Positions 26,463-37,819 of a stretch of DNA of 64,000 nucleotides are shown one piece after another; within the stretch, counting starts at the first letter, position 1, and the number at the start of each line of letters is the position of its first letter. Under the pieces are notes generated by a model. That model ran no database searches. It saw nothing but the letters and a program-made list of their open reading frames with translations, and was not told where the DNA came from. The position numbers were made by a program, and so were the translations under genes. The stretch is from assembly GCF_022288725.1 (NCBI RefSeq), contig NZ_JAKNTA010000003.1, positions 190,972 to 254,971 on the forward strand, in the 5' to 3' direction. The DNA comes from Kitasatospora sp. A2-31. GTDB lineage: Bacteria > Actinomycetota > Actinomycetes > Streptomycetales > Streptomycetaceae.

Positions 26463-27410
26463 TCAGGCCTCGTCGTCCTCCGGCTCGACCGGCACGGCCG
26501 CCTCACGCTCGGCCGGAGCCTCCTCGCCGGTCTCCCGGGCGGTGTTGGCGGCGGCGCTCAGCTCCAGGACGGCCGGCAGCGTCAGCTCGCCGTACCGCTC
26601 GTTCATCGCGGCGGCCAGCGCCTCCGGATCGGCCGGGTGCTCGGCCAGCAGCCGGTCGAAGTCCTGCAGGTACTCGCCGGTGAAGGCGAGCACCCGGGCC
26701 GCGTCGTCGTCCTGGCCGGGCGCCCGGTGGCCGGCGATCACCCGGTCGGCGCCGAGGTCGGCGATCCGGCCGAGGTTGTGCACCCAGGCGGTCCGCTGCT
26801 CCGGGGTGGTGTCCGCGGTCCAGACGTGGGTGCCGTTGTAGACGAAGTCGCCGGCCACCACGGTGCGGATGCCGGGCACGTGGACCACGGTGGAGCCGCT
26901 GCAGTCGCCCTGGCCGAGCAGCAGCACCGGGACCACCTGCCGGTCGATCATCAGCGGCTGGGGCAGCAGCTGCGCGGGCACCAGCGGATGGTCCGGGATG
27001 TCGTCGCCGTAGACCGGCTTCCACTGGGCGACCTTGGCGGCGGCGGTGCGCAGGATGCCCTCCACCACCGGCGGCGCGGCCAGCAGCTGCGCGTCCGGGA
27101 AGAGCCGGAGCACCTCCTCGGCGCCGAAGTAGTGGTCCGGGTGGTGGTGGGTGATCACGATGGCGAGCAGCCGGCGGCCCTTGCCGGCCACCCACTCGGC
27201 CAGCTCGCGCCCCGCGCTGCGGGTGAGCTGGGCGTCGACCAGGATCGCGGTCCGCTCGCCGAGGATCAGCGTGGAGGTGGCGAAGAAGGCCGATTCGGGG
27301 CCGGTGAAGACGGCGGTCTCCAGCGGTCGGGCCGGCGGCGCCCCGTTCGCGCGGTTCGCCCCGTCCGCGCGCTCCGCGCCGGCGCTCTCCTCGGGCGGGG
27401 ACGGCGTCAC
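26463..27410 (-). CDS. MBL-fold metallo-hydrolase
   Basis: 315 residues from the GTG at 27410, chosen for AGGAGGAGC upstream. The N-terminal ~30 residues are low complexity. The metallo-beta-lactamase signature is THHHPDHYFGAEE, and further ligands are in VVAGDFVYNGTHVW and VIAGHRAPGQDDD. The C-terminal helices are acidic, ending in EPEDDEA. It is probably a cytoplasmic hydrolase with a dinuclear metal site. The substrate is unknown; relatives include lactonases and thioesterases. Confidence 0.83.
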   Translation of the reverse strand: MTPSPPEESAGAERADGANRANGAPPARPLETAVFTGPESAFFATSTLILGERTAILVDAQLTRSAGRELAEWVAGKGRRLLAIVITHHHPDHYFGAEEVLRLFPDAQLLAAPPVVEGILRTAAAKVAQWKPVYGDDIPDHPLVPAQLLPQPLMIDRQVVPVLLLGQGDCSGSTVVHVPGIRTVVAGDFVYNGTHVWTADTTPEQRTAWVHNLGRIADLGADRVIAGHRAPGQDDDAARVLAFTGEYLQDFDRLLAEHPADPEALAAAMNERYGELTLPAVLELSAAANTARETGEEAPAEREAAVPVEPEDDEA

Positions 27411-27527
27411 TGGCTGCTCCTCCTGGTCGGCGGTCGGACTCCCGGCGCCCTGCGGCGCGGGAGGTACGCCCCACAGCATGGGAGCACCGGCCGCCGAAAG
27501 CCCGGAAGGCGCGCCCGGCGGCGTGCC

Positions 27528-27574
27528 GAAGCGCCCCGGCCCGCCCGTGGAGAACGGGCGTGCCGGGGCGCTTC
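27528..27574. terminator. Long hairpin after the mannosyltransferase gene
   Basis: A stem of about 21 bases with a single mismatch and a 5-base loop (GGAGA), in the 190-base spacer between the mannosyltransferase and the MBL gene; it ends the former transcript. Confidence 0.75.
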
Positions 27575-27600
27575 AAGCGTTCCGGACGGGGTGCCGGCCG

Positions 27601-28362
27601 TCAGCCCTTGCGGCCGGTCAGCTTGGCGAAGCGGGCGGCGAGGCCCCAGGAGGTGACCCGCCAGAGCGCCTCGACCACGATGTGGCGGCTCATCTTGGAG
27701 GCACCGAGCTCGCGCTCGACGAAGGTGATCGGCACCTCGGCCACCTTGAAGCCGGCCTTCACGGTGCGCCAGGCCAGGTCGACCTGGAAGCAGTACCCGG
27801 CCGAGGCGACCTCGTCCATGCCCAGCCCCAGCAGCGTCTCCTTGCGGAACGCCCGGTAGCCGCCGGTGACGTCCCGGATCGGCACGCCCAGCATCAGCCG
27901 CGAGTACGTCGACCCGCCGCGCGAGAGCAGCAGCCGGGACTTCGGCCAGTTCACCACCCGGCCGCCCGGCACCCAGCGCGAGCCCAGCACCAGGTCGGCG
28001 CCGCGCAGCGCGCCCAGCAGCCGGTCCAGCTCCTCGGGCTGGTGCGAGCCGTCCGCGTCCATCTCGACCAGGACGTCGTAGCCGTTGTCGATGCCCCAGC
28101 GAAAGCCCGCCAGGTAGGCGGCGCCCAGGCCCTCCTTGCCCCGTCGGTGCATGACGTGCACGTTCGGGTCCTCGGCGGCCAGCTTGTCGGCCAGCTCTCC
28201 GGTGCCGTCGGGGCTGTTGTCGTCGGCCACCAGGACGTGTGCCTCGGGCACCGCGGCGCGGACCCGGCCGACGATCCGCTCGACGTTCTCCGCCTCGTTG
28301 AACGTCGGAATGATCACCAGCACCCTGCCGAGATCAGCAAAACTCTGCTGGTTCACGGTCAC
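27601..28362 (-). CDS. Polyprenol-phosphate mannosyltransferase (Ppm1/DPM1-like)
   Basis: 253 residues from the GTG at 28362 (GAGAGG upstream). The GT2 fold is clear: [33 protein letters not shown], then [14 protein letters not shown] with the DxD-type metal site, and the product-side [13 protein letters not shown]. It transfers mannose from GDP-mannose to polyprenyl phosphate, supplying external protein O-mannosylation and glycolipids. It lacks the fused acyltransferase domain found in mycobacterial Ppm1. Mannose-6-phosphate isomerase is divergently encoded next door, which fits a mannose-donor pathway. Confidence 0.9.
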   Translation of the reverse strand: MTVNQQSFADLGRVLVIIPTFNEAENVERIVGRVRAAVPEAHVLVADDNSPDGTGELADKLAAEDPNVHVMHRRGKEGLGAAYLAGFRWGIDNGYDVLVEMDADGSHQPEELDRLLGALRGADLVLGSRWVPGGRVVNWPKSRLLLSRGGSTYSRLMLGVPIRDVTGGYRAFRKETLLGLGMDEVASAGYCFQVDLAWRTVKAGFKVAEVPITFVERELGASKMSRHIVVEALWRVTSWGLAARFAKLTGRKG

Positions 28363-28609
28363 GTACAAACCTCTCGGCCGGTGGCGGGAAGTGCCAGTCA
28401 CCGTGCCCGCACTCTGAACGCATCCCCGTCGGCAACCCGCCGACCTGGTCACCACGGTGGAAACCACTGCGTCCTGGCATCCTACTACCGCCGCCTCGCG
28501 CCCCCGGAACCGCTGGGGCACTCCCGGCCGCCGCCCACCGTTTCCCCTGCGGTGACATCGGTCGGCTAGGGTCGGTCCCCGGCCTTCGAGAAGGAGCAGA
28601 ACCGCGCGC

Positions 28610-29809
28610 ATGGACAGGCTCGTCAACACAGTCCGCCCGTACGCCTGGGGTTCGGTCACGGCACTCCCGGAGCTGCTCGGACAGGAACCGACCGGAGAAC
28701 CCCAGGCCGAGCTCTGGATGGGCGCCCACCCGGGCGCCCCCTCCCGCGCCGACCGCGGCGAGGGGCCCCGCGCTCTGGACGAGCTGATCGCCGCCGACCC
28801 CGAGCGCGAGCTGGGCGCCGCCGCCGTGGCGCGGTTCGGCCCCGCCCTGCCGTTCCTGCTCAAGATCCTGGCCGCCGGCATCCCGCTGTCGATCCAGGCC
28901 CACCCCACCCTCGACCAGGCGCGGGCGGGCTTCGCCGCGGAGAACGCCCTCGGCATCCCGCTGGACGCCCCGCACCGCAGCTACCGCGACGCCAACCACA
29001 AGCCCGAACTCATCTGTGCGCTCGGCGACTTCGACGGGCTCTGCGGCTTCCGCCGGCCGGCCGAGGCGGCCGCCCTGCTGTCCGGCCTGGGCGTCCCCGC
29101 CCTCGCCCCGCTGATCGCCCTGCTCGGCGTCGAGGACGAGTCCGAGGCCCTGCGCTCCACGCTGGTGGCCGTGCTCACCATGGACGACGCCACCGCCGAG
29201 GCCGCCGTCCGGCAGACCGCCGAGGCGGTGGAGAAGGCCGCCGCCGAGGACCCGGACGGCCCCTACGCGCTGTACACCCGGATCACCCGCGAGTTCCCCG
29301 ACGACCGCGGCCTGATCGCAGGCCTGCTGCTCAACGCCGTCCGGCTCCGGGCCGGCGAGGCGCTCTACCTCGGCGCCGGCGTCCCGCACGCCTACCTGCA
29401 CGGCGTCTGCGTCGAACTCCAGGCCAACTCCGACAACGTGCTGCGTGCCGGACTCACGCCGAAGCACATCGACGTGCCGGAGCTGCTCAAGGTGGTCGGC
29501 TTCACCCCGGGCGCTCCGGACCTGCTGCTCCCGGTCCCCGTCGACGGCACCCCGGGCGAGGAGCTCTACCCCGTGCCGATCGACGAGTTCCGGCTCTCCC
29601 GCTTCACCCTGGACGGCCACGAGCGCGAGATCGACGGTCGCGCCCCGCAGATCCTGCTCTGCACCGCCGGCACCGCCCGCCTCACCGCCGCCGACGGCAC
29701 CGTGCTGGAGCTGACCCGCGGCGAGTCCGCCTTCCTGCCGGCGACCGGCACCGCCACCCGGCTCGACGGCGCCGACGCCACCGTCTTCCGCGCCACCGTC
29801 ACGCTCTGA
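28610..29809 (+). CDS. manA: Mannose-6-phosphate isomerase, class I
   Basis: 399 residues with AAGGAGCAG upstream of the ATG. Type I PMI hallmarks: [10 protein letters not shown] at the start, [10 protein letters not shown] (zinc-binding Gln and His), [10 protein letters not shown] (zinc-binding Glu) and [32 protein letters not shown] (zinc-binding His and the family signature). It interconverts fructose-6-phosphate and mannose-6-phosphate, feeding GDP-mannose. The neighbouring mannosyltransferase suggests a shared role in mannosylation. Confidence 0.93.
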   Translation: MDRLVNTVRPYAWGSVTALPELLGQEPTGEPQAELWMGAHPGAPSRADRGEGPRALDELIAADPERELGAAAVARFGPALPFLLKILAAGIPLSIQAHPTLDQARAGFAAENALGIPLDAPHRSYRDANHKPELICALGDFDGLCGFRRPAEAAALLSGLGVPALAPLIALLGVEDESEALRSTLVAVLTMDDATAEAAVRQTAEAVEKAAAEDPDGPYALYTRITREFPDDRGLIAGLLLNAVRLRAGEALYLGAGVPHAYLHGVCVELQANSDNVLRAGLTPKHIDVPELLKVVGFTPGAPDLLLPVPVDGTPGEELYPVPIDEFRLSRFTLDGHEREIDGRAPQILLCTAGTARLTAADGTVLELTRGESAFLPATGTATRLDGADATVFRATVTL

Positions 29810-29826
29810 CCCGGCCGCCGTACGGC

Positions 29827-29863
29827 GAAGGGCCCGCCCCCCCGACGGGGAGGCGAGCCCTTC
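29827..29863. terminator. Bidirectional terminator
   Basis: A 16-position stem with two mismatches and a GAC loop, between the convergent manA and acyltransferase genes. Confidence 0.65.
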
Positions 29864-29880
29864 CGCATGCGGACCGGCGG

Positions 29881-31302
29881 TCAGTGGCCCCGGTGCCCGG
29901 GGCCGCCCGCACCGCCCGCGCCGACCTCGACCGGCACCGGCGGCTCGGTCCGGTCCGACGCGGCCGCGGTCGCCCCCACCGGCGCCGCGGCGACCACCAG
30001 CGGGTCGACGACCGGCCAGCGGCGGTCGACCGCCTTGCTGACCTTCTTGCCCAGCTTCTGCACCGGAAGCTCCACCAGGCGGTACATCAGCCAGCTCGCC
30101 AGCATGATCACGGCGAGGTACTCGACCGTCCAGATCACCTTGCCGCCGGTCGTCGGCGGAACCTTGGGCACCTCCAGCAGGTGCTGGAGGGTGTGCACCA
30201 GCGGGACGTGCAGCAGGTAGAGCGAGAAGCTGATCGCGCCGAGCCAGGTCAGCGGCTTCGGGAAGCGGCGCTTGCGCAGCGCCATGCCGATGCCGAAGGT
30301 GATCCAGGCCGCGAGGTAGGAGCCGGCCCAGGCCCGCCAGCCGGCCGTCCAGGTGTTCTGCTCCATGCCGTCGCGGTTGTACATCCAGGCGACGGCCACG
30401 CCCGCCGCGATCACGAAGCCGCAGCAGAGGACCGCCTGGAGGCGGTCGATCTGGCGGTGCTCGGCGCGGTAGAGGACGGTGCCCGCGAACATCGTCGCGA
30501 AGATCATCAGGGTCTGGTACATCGGGGCCCGGCTGTTGTTGTACATCAGCACGAAACCCAGCAGGCCGAGCGTGATCGCACCGGTGCGGACCAGGTTCTG
30601 GCGGCCGCTGAGGATGCAGGCGAAGGCGAAGACCACGATCAGGACGGAGCCCCAGACCAGGTTCCGGGTCGAGGCGACGTCGTGGGTCAGCGTGTGAGAG
30701 GCGATGGAGGTGCCGAAGAGCAGCGCCACCGCGGCGAAGCCGACCGCGAGCGGGCCGCTGCGGCGGTGCTGGCCGATCGCGAAGAGCGCGGTGACCATGT
30801 AGTAGAAGACCATCTCGTAGCTGAGGGTCCACATGACGCCGAGGCCGTTCCAGACGCCCATGAAGTCCTGCAGCATGGTCGAGTTGGCGGCCAGGTAGAC
30901 CAGGTCGTGGTCGGTGGCGAAGAGGGCGACCGATCCGTCCCCCTTCGGGATGATGGCCAGCGCCACCACGATGCCGAAGACGATCGGCGGCCACAGCCGG
31001 AAGAACCGGCCGATCCAGAACTGCCGCATGTCCCCGCGCCGCTCCAGCGAGGCCGGGATGATGTAGCCACTCACCAGGAAGAACAGCATCACGCCGTAGA
31101 GACCGAGGTCCGCGTGCCACCAGATGAAGGCGGCCATGCGGTCCGGCAGCATCTTCAGGACGTCGAAGTGGTGGAGGGCGACCACCAGGGCGGCCACGCC
31201 GCGGAGCGCGTCGAGCCAGCCCAGCCGACTGGCCGGCCGGCCCGCCTGGGCTTTCGTGCTTCCCCCGGCCCGGCGGGCGGACAGCTGTCGTATCGTCTTC
31301 AC
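29881..31302 (-). CDS. Acyltransferase-3 family membrane protein (OafA/YrhL type)
   Basis: 473 residues, GTG start, with about 10 membrane helices. The Acyl_transf_3 hallmarks are LGWLDALRGVAALVVALHHFD (R and the catalytic-type His), LFFLVSGYIIPASLERR and FWIGRFFRLWPPIVFGI. These enzymes O-acylate sugars in exopolysaccharides, cell-wall polymers or antibiotics. The C-terminal ~40 residues are a Pro/Ala/Gly-rich cytoplasmic tail. The substrate is not evident from the neighbours. Confidence 0.87.
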   Translation of the reverse strand: MKTIRQLSARRAGGSTKAQAGRPASRLGWLDALRGVAALVVALHHFDVLKMLPDRMAAFIWWHADLGLYGVMLFFLVSGYIIPASLERRGDMRQFWIGRFFRLWPPIVFGIVVALAIIPKGDGSVALFATDHDLVYLAANSTMLQDFMGVWNGLGVMWTLSYEMVFYYMVTALFAIGQHRRSGPLAVGFAAVALLFGTSIASHTLTHDVASTRNLVWGSVLIVVFAFACILSGRQNLVRTGAITLGLLGFVLMYNNSRAPMYQTLMIFATMFAGTVLYRAEHRQIDRLQAVLCCGFVIAAGVAVAWMYNRDGMEQNTWTAGWRAWAGSYLAAWITFGIGMALRKRRFPKPLTWLGAISFSLYLLHVPLVHTLQHLLEVPKVPPTTGGKVIWTVEYLAVIMLASWLMYRLVELPVQKLGKKVSKAVDRRWPVVDPLVVAAAPVGATAAASDRTEPPVPVEVGAGGAGGPGHRGH

Positions 31303-31576
31303 GGCAGGTGACAGTAGTCCATGGCGCCGTGGAGCTCCCCTTCAGACTGCGGCGGTTGACCCCTCCGGAGTGGTCTCCCGGCGCGGCCGGCCGGCCGCGG
31401 GGACGGACCGCCCCCGCATCCCCCGAGGTCAGGCGGCGCAGCGGTGGGCTCCCACCGCTTGCGCCGCTCTCCGCGCCCCGAGCCCGGGCACCACCGGCCA
31501 GCCCGGATCGCGCACCGATGCGCTCCCGCGCCACGCTGGTCTGGAGGCCGGACACCCACCGACGGAAGGCTGGGCC

Positions 31577-32143
31577 ATGCGGAAGCTGATCTACGGCATG
31601 AACCGGACCCTGGACGGCTACATCGCCGCCGCCGGAGACGACATCGGCTGGAGCGGACCACCGAGCCGGGAGCTGTTCCAGTGGTGGCTCGAACTGGAGC
31701 AGGCGAGCGGCCTGTCGCTCTACGGGCGCAAGCTGTGGGAGACGATGAGCTCCTACTGGCCGACCGGCGACCAGCGGCCCGACGCCACCCCGGCGGAGAT
31801 CGCGTTCGCGCGGAACTGGCGGGACACGCCGAAGGTGGTGTTCTCCTCCACGATCGACGAGGTCGACTGGAACGCGCGCCTGGTCACCGGCGATGCGATC
31901 GCCGAGATCACCCGGCTCAAGGCCGGGGACGGCCCCCCGATGAACATCGGCGGCGCCACGCTCGCCGGGGCGGCCGTGCGGGCCGGGCTGGTCGACGAGT
32001 ACGTGATCGCCACCCATCCGGTCCTGGTGGGCGGCGGCACGCCGTTCTTCACCGCGCTGGACGGCTGGGTGGACCTTGACCTGGTCGAGACCCGGACCTT
32101 TCCCGGCGGCGTGGTCCTGACCAGGTACGGGACGAGGCGCTGA
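31577..32143 (+). CDS. DHFR/RibD C-terminal domain protein
   Basis: 188 residues from the ATG at 31577 with GGAAGG upstream. The sequence starts MRKLIYGMNRTLDGYIA, followed by SLYGRKLWETMSSYWP and PMNIGGATLAGAAVRAGLVDEYVI, which are the strand-helix blocks of the RibD C-terminal/dihydrofolate-reductase-like family (YyaP/YwjB type). It is probably an NADPH-dependent reductase of unknown substrate. It ends 84 bases from the stop of convergent dnaB; no clear hairpin was seen in that gap. Confidence 0.85.
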   Translation: MRKLIYGMNRTLDGYIAAAGDDIGWSGPPSRELFQWWLELEQASGLSLYGRKLWETMSSYWPTGDQRPDATPAEIAFARNWRDTPKVVFSSTIDEVDWNARLVTGDAIAEITRLKAGDGPPMNIGGATLAGAAVRAGLVDEYVIATHPVLVGGGTPFFTALDGWVDLDLVETRTFPGGVVLTRYGTRR

Positions 32144-32227
32144 GCAACCCCCCGCCGTCCGGCGGCTCGGACGGGTCCACCCCCTCGTCGGATCCGGCCA
32201 CGAACCGGGACCCCACGGCGGACCGGG

Positions 32228-33829
<1,602 letters not shown>

Positions 33830-34024
33830 GCGTGTTCCCCGATCAGCGAGTGGTGCGAGTTGGAGCTGGCCTTGCCGGTGGCTGGGTGGAACGGAGCCGC
33901 GCTCCTCCCTCGCCGCGCTCCTCTTTCTACGGCACCGCACCGACGGAACGGACGCCAGGGGGCGGGTGGGAGTGTCGGGCGGAGGGCCCACGCTAAGGCG
34001 CCGGACGCCCCCGCGCCAAGGTGG

Positions 34025-34113
34025 TTATCCACAGGGGGTGTGGACGGTCGCCCCCAGGCTGTGGAGAACTGCCGCAATCCTGTGGACACCCCTGTGGAAA
34101 GCCCTGTGGATAA
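34025..34113. promoter_or_regulatory. Cluster of DnaA-box-like sites upstream of dnaB
   Basis: Seven 9-mers with the TCCACA core lie in the 472-base gap between dnaB and the MATE gene. On the + strand: TTATCCACA at 34025. On the - strand: CCGTCCACA (34039-34047), TTCTCCACA (34060-34068), GTGTCCACA (34081-34089), CTTTCCACA (34093-34101), TTATCCACA (34105-34113), and further right TCATCCACA (34279-34287). Starts of the five same-strand boxes are spaced 21, 21, 12 and 12 bases. Two boxes match the perfect consensus and most others fit the looser Streptomyces consensus. The rest of the gap, 34114-34278, shows nothing clear. Confidence 0.75.
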
Positions 34114-34301
34114 CCTGACGATCGCTCCACCGTCAACTCGCTGACCTGCGGTGACCCCTTCCGGGGGCTGTGCATGAGAAATACTTCACACACGCCCGGG
34201 TGGCCGTGGACACACACCGCGCCGAAGCCGTCGCTCAGGATTTCGAGTAATGCCCCACTACTACTGGCGGTCATTACCTGTGGATGAGTAGCCTTGTCCG
34301 C

Positions 34302-35630
34302 ATGACCGCCCCCACCACCGCCCGCCGCCGGCACGACCGGGAGATCCTCGGGCTCGCCGTTCCCGCGTTCGGCGCCCTGGTCGCCGAGCCGCTGTTCCTG
34401 ATGGCCGACTCGGCCATCGTGGGCCACCTCGGCACCGCGCAGCTGGCCGGCGTCGGCGTCGCCTCGGCCGCCCTCACCACGGCCACCGGGGTGTTCGTCT
34501 TCCTCGCCTACGCCACCACCGCGGCGGTGGCCCGCCGGATCGGTGCCGGGGACCGCCGGGCCGCCGTCCAGCAGGGCATCGACGGCATCTGGCTGGCGCT
34601 GGCGCTCTCGGTCGGCGTGGTCGCGCTGACCCTGCTGCTGGCCCCCTGGACGGCCGACGTGCTGGGCGCCTCGGCGACGGCCGCGCCGTACGCCGTCACG
34701 TACCTGCGGCTCAGCGCGCTCGGCATCCCGGCGATGCTGGTGGTGATGGCCGCCACCGGCGTGCTCCGCGGCCTGCAGGACACCCGGACGCCGCTGGCGG
34801 TGGCGGTCGCCGGCTTCGCCGCCAACCTCGTCCTGAACCTCGGCCTGGTGTACGGCGCGGGGCTCGGGGTGGCCGGCTCGGCCTGGGGCACGGTGCTGGC
34901 ACAGACCGGGATGGCCGCCGCCTACCTCTTCGTGGTGGTCCGCGGGGCTCGCCGGGAACGGGCCTCGCTGCGGCCGGACGCGGCCGGTATCCGGGCCTGC
35001 GCGAAGGCCGGCGGCCCGCTGATGGTCCGCACGCTGAGCCTGCGTGCGGTCCTGATGACCGCCACCGCCGTGGCCGCCGGGCTCGGCGACGACGAGATCG
35101 CCGCGCACCAGATCGCCATGACCGTCTTCCTGTTCATCGCCTTCGCGCTGGACGCCATCGCGATCGCGGGCCAGGCCATCATCGGCCGCTGCCTGGGCGC
35201 CTCGGACGTGCCCGGCGCCAGGGCGGCCACCCGGCGGATGATCGAGTGGGGCATCGGCTCGGGACTGGTGCTCGGCCTCCTGGTGGTGGTCGCCCGGCCG
35301 CTGTACGTGCCGCTGTTCACCCCCGATCCGGCGGTGCAGGCCCAGCTGAACACCGTCCTGCTGCTGCTCGCCCTCTGCCAGCCGGTGGCCGGCCTGGTCT
35401 TCGTGCTGGACGGGGTGCTGATGGGCGCCGGCGACGGGCCGTACCTGGCCTGGGCGATGCTCGGCACGCTGGCCGTCTTCGCCCCCGTGGCCCTGGCCGT
35501 ACCCGCGAGCGGCACCGGGCTGGCCGGGCTCTGGTGGGCGATGAACCTGTTCATGCTGGTCCGCGGCGGCTTCCTGGCCTGGCGGGCCCGCGGCGGCAAG
35601 TGGCTGGTCACCGGAGCGGTCCGGGGCTGA
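34302..35630 (+). CDS. MATE-family efflux transporter (DinF-like)
   Basis: 442 residues from the ATG at 34302 (an ATG at 34284 would add six residues and overlaps a DnaA-like box). Twelve membrane helices in two halves. MATE signatures are LAVPAFGALVAEPLFLMADSAIVGHLGTAQLAGVG and the second-half repeat LGDDEIAAHQIAMTVFLF. It exports drugs or metabolites using a Na+ or H+ gradient. Position next to dnaB and rplI is conserved in streptomycetes as I remember it. Confidence 0.9.
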   Translation: MTAPTTARRRHDREILGLAVPAFGALVAEPLFLMADSAIVGHLGTAQLAGVGVASAALTTATGVFVFLAYATTAAVARRIGAGDRRAAVQQGIDGIWLALALSVGVVALTLLLAPWTADVLGASATAAPYAVTYLRLSALGIPAMLVVMAATGVLRGLQDTRTPLAVAVAGFAANLVLNLGLVYGAGLGVAGSAWGTVLAQTGMAAAYLFVVVRGARRERASLRPDAAGIRACAKAGGPLMVRTLSLRAVLMTATAVAAGLGDDEIAAHQIAMTVFLFIAFALDAIAIAGQAIIGRCLGASDVPGARAATRRMIEWGIGSGLVLGLLVVVARPLYVPLFTPDPAVQAQLNTVLLLLALCQPVAGLVFVLDGVLMGAGDGPYLAWAMLGTLAVFAPVALAVPASGTGLAGLWWAMNLFMLVRGGFLAWRARGGKWLVTGAVRG

Positions 35631-35700
35631 CCGCCCGCCCCGGCGCCGTGCGGGGGCCCCGGCCCCCGCCCCCGCCCGCGTTCCCGCCCCGGGAAACGAC

Positions 35701-35739
35701 CGAGGGCCGGCCTCCCCGGAAGGGGGAGGCCGGCCCTCG
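35701..35739. terminator. Bidirectional terminator
   Basis: A 17-base perfect stem (CGAGGGCCGGCCTCCCC and its complement) with a GGAAG loop, between the convergent MATE and rplI genes. Confidence 0.85.
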
Positions 35740-35756
35740 GGCCGCTACTGAGGAAC

Positions 35757-36203
35757 TCAGGCGGCGACGACGGCGACGTCCAGGTTGGCCAGGACATCGG
35801 CGTGCAGCTTGACCGAGACCTTGTGGGTGCCCACGGTCTTGATCGGCGAGGCGATCGCGACGGCGCGCTTGTCCACGGCGGGGCCGCCGGCGGCCTTGAT
35901 GGCCTCGACGACGTCGGCCTGGGTGACCGAGCCGAACAGACGGCCGGCCTCGCCCGAGCGGACGGCCAGCTTGACCTGGACGCCCTCGAGCTTGCCCTTG
36001 ACCTCGTTGGCGGCCTCGAGGGTCTGGATCTCGTGGATCTTGCGGGCGCGACGGATGGCGTCGACGTCCTTCTGGCCGCCCTTGGTCCAGCGGATGGCGT
36101 AGCCACGCGGGACCAGGTAGTTGCGGGCGTAGCCGTCCTTGACCTCGACGACCTCGCCGGCGGAGCCGAGACCCGGCACCTCGTGCGTGAGGATGATCTT
36201 CAT
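35757..36203 (-). CDS. rplI: 50S ribosomal protein L9
   Basis: 148 residues, the standard length. Begins [36 protein letters not shown], the L9 N-terminal signature. The long connecting helix and the C-terminal rRNA-binding domain are intact. It is the last gene of the rpsF-ssb-rpsR-rplI operon, 17 bases after rpsR. Confidence 0.97.
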   Translation of the reverse strand: MKIILTHEVPGLGSAGEVVEVKDGYARNYLVPRGYAIRWTKGGQKDVDAIRRARKIHEIQTLEAANEVKGKLEGVQVKLAVRSGEAGRLFGSVTQADVVEAIKAAGGPAVDKRAVAIASPIKTVGTHKVSVKLHADVLANLDVAVVAA

Positions 36204-36220
36204 TATTCGGTCACCCTCTC

Positions 36221-36457
36221 TTAGCGCGCGGTGCTGGTGTAGGGCAGCAGCGCCATCTCACGGCTGTTCTTCACGGCCGTGGCGACGTCACGCTGGTGCT
36301 GGGTGCAGTTGCCGGTCACCCGGCGGGCACGGATCTTGCCGCGGTCGGAGATGAACTTCCGCAGCAGGTTCGTGTCCTTGTAGTCAACGTAGTTGACCTT
36401 GTCCTTGCAGAAGACGCAAACCTTCTTCTTCGGCTTGCGAGCAGGCGGCTTCGCCAT
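36221..36457 (-). CDS. rpsR: 30S ribosomal protein S18 (zinc-ribbon form)
   Basis: 78 residues from the ATG at 36457 (GGAG five bases upstream; the ATG at 36469 is too far). It contains VCVFCKDK and later GNCTQHQR, so the Cys/His set of the zinc-binding C+ form is present. Streptomycetes often have a second, zinc-free S18 paralogue elsewhere. It belongs to the rpsF operon. Confidence 0.96.
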   Translation of the reverse strand: MAKPPARKPKKKVCVFCKDKVNYVDYKDTNLLRKFISDRGKIRARRVTGNCTQHQRDVATAVKNSREMALLPYTSTAR

Positions 36458-36535
36458 TGTGTGCTCCATTTGGGGTTCACGCCCCGGCGGGCGTCCTGGG
36501 ACGCCGGCGGCCGGGCCGCACGAAATCTGTCAGCT

Positions 36536-37132
36536 CTAGAACGGGGGCTCTTCGGAGAAACCGCCGCCGGACGGGGCACCCCAGCCGCCGCCGCCCTGGT
36601 TGCCACCAGAGGGAGCGCTGGACGCCCAGGGGTCGTCGGACGGACCGGACTGGCCGCCGGAGTTGCCACCCCAGCCGCCCTGCTGGCCGCCACCGCCGCC
36701 CCAGCCACCGCCCTGGCCGCCGCCCTGCTGGCCGCCGCCGAAGCCGCCGCCACCGGGAGCGCCGGACCGGTTGGCCCGGGTGACCTTCGCGGTCGCCGAA
36801 CGCAGGCTCGGGCCCACCTCGTCGACCTCGACCTCGAAGACCGTCCGCTTCTCGCCTTCCTTGGTCTCGTAAGACCGCTGGCGCAGCCGGCCCTGCACGA
36901 TGACGCGCATGCCGCGCTGCAGCGACTCGGCGACGTTCTCCGCCGGCTGCCGCCAGACGTTGCACGTGAGGAAGAGGCTCTCGCCGTCCTTCCACTCGTT
37001 GGTCTGGCGGTCGAAGGTGCGGGGAGTGGACGCGATGCGGAACTTCGCGACCGCCGCACCCGACGGGGTGAAACGCAGCTCGGGGTCGTCGACGAGATTG
37101 CCGACGAGGGTGATGACGGTCTCGCCTGCCAT
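36536..37132 (-). CDS. ssb: Single-stranded DNA-binding protein
   Basis: 198 residues. The OB-fold covers about 1-115 ([22 protein letters not shown], then [24 protein letters not shown]). A Gly/Gln/Trp-rich disordered linker follows, and the acidic protein-interaction tip FSEEPPF ends the chain. It protects single-stranded DNA in replication and repair. In the operon with rpsF and rpsR; the 97-base gap to rpsF contains a parS site. Confidence 0.96.
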   Translation of the reverse strand: MAGETVITLVGNLVDDPELRFTPSGAAVAKFRIASTPRTFDRQTNEWKDGESLFLTCNVWRQPAENVAESLQRGMRVIVQGRLRQRSYETKEGEKRTVFEVEVDEVGPSLRSATAKVTRANRSGAPGGGGFGGGQQGGGQGGGWGGGGGQQGGWGGNSGGQSGPSDDPWASSAPSGGNQGGGGWGAPSGGGFSEEPPF

Positions 37133-37170
37133 GGTGGTGATGACCTCTCCGGAAGAGTTCCGTTCACCGC

Positions 37171-37186
37171 TGTTTCACGTGAAACA
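37171..37186. promoter_or_regulatory. parS: parS site (rpsF-ssb gap)
   Basis: Perfect TGTTTCACGTGAAACA. The symmetry extends to a 24-base palindrome, 37167-37190. It lies inside the transcribed rpsF-ssb spacer. ParB binds this sequence to organise origin-region segregation. Confidence 0.95.
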
Positions 37187-37229
37187 GCGGACGCGAGCTA
37201 CCCGAGGCCCGAGGGCCTCAGCGGGTGGC

Positions 37230-37520
37230 TCAGTGGGTGTCCGGGCGCAGGACCTTGGTCCGCAGAACCGACTCGCTCAGGCCCAGCTGGCGGTCGAGCT
37301 CCTTGACGACCTCAGGCGTGGCCTTCAGGTCGATGACCGAGTAGATGCCCTCGGACTGCTTGTTGATCTCGTAAGCCAGACGGCGGCGACCCCAGGTGTC
37401 GACCTTCTCCACCTTGCCGCCGCCGTTGCGGACGACGGTGAGGAAGTTCTCGATCAGGGGGGCGACAGCGCGCTCCTCGACCGAGGGGTCGAGGATGACC
37501 ATCAGCTCGTAGTGACGCAT
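37230..37520 (-). CDS. rpsF: 30S ribosomal protein S6
   Basis: 96 residues, ATG at 37520 with a near-perfect AAAGGAGGTG site. Sequence begins [17 protein letters not shown] and has the S6 [22 protein letters not shown] block. First gene of the operon with ssb, rpsR and rplI; the upstream 299 bases to the next gene hold its promoter, for which no confident boxes were identified. Confidence 0.96.
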   Translation of the reverse strand: MRHYELMVILDPSVEERAVAPLIENFLTVVRNGGGKVEKVDTWGRRRLAYEINKQSEGIYSVIDLKATPEVVKELDRQLGLSESVLRTKVLRPDTH

Positions 37521-37819
37521 GAGTAACCCACCTCCTTTGGACTCAGCGGCCACGGTCTCTCCGTGGCAGGAGGGTTGTGCAGCGTCGGCACCGGAGCAGT
37601 GACGACACCGGCTCACCGTAGCGGCCGGGTCCGACAATCGGCCCCGCCGACCCTCAAGAGGGCACAAGGGGGCACAACTACACCAGTGCAGACCGCACAG
37701 CCTACCCGCACCCGGACGGCCGAACAAAACGCATAGGGGTTGTGAGACCCGCGCAACCGCCGCAATCTGGACGGAACGGGTTTCCTGCTCGTTCGTCTCC
37801 TCGCCAGGAGGTAGGACTC

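Noticed and set aside
28334..32017. 1227-codon reverse frame
   Set aside because: It overlaps manA, the acyltransferase and the DHFR-like gene in other frames, and its composition is Arg/Pro/Gly-rich shadow sequence.
34025..34287. Considered the DnaA-box cluster as oriC
   Set aside because: No dnaA or dnaN flanks it, there are only seven boxes, and no AT-rich unwinding region is present. It is better seen as an extra-origin DnaA site.
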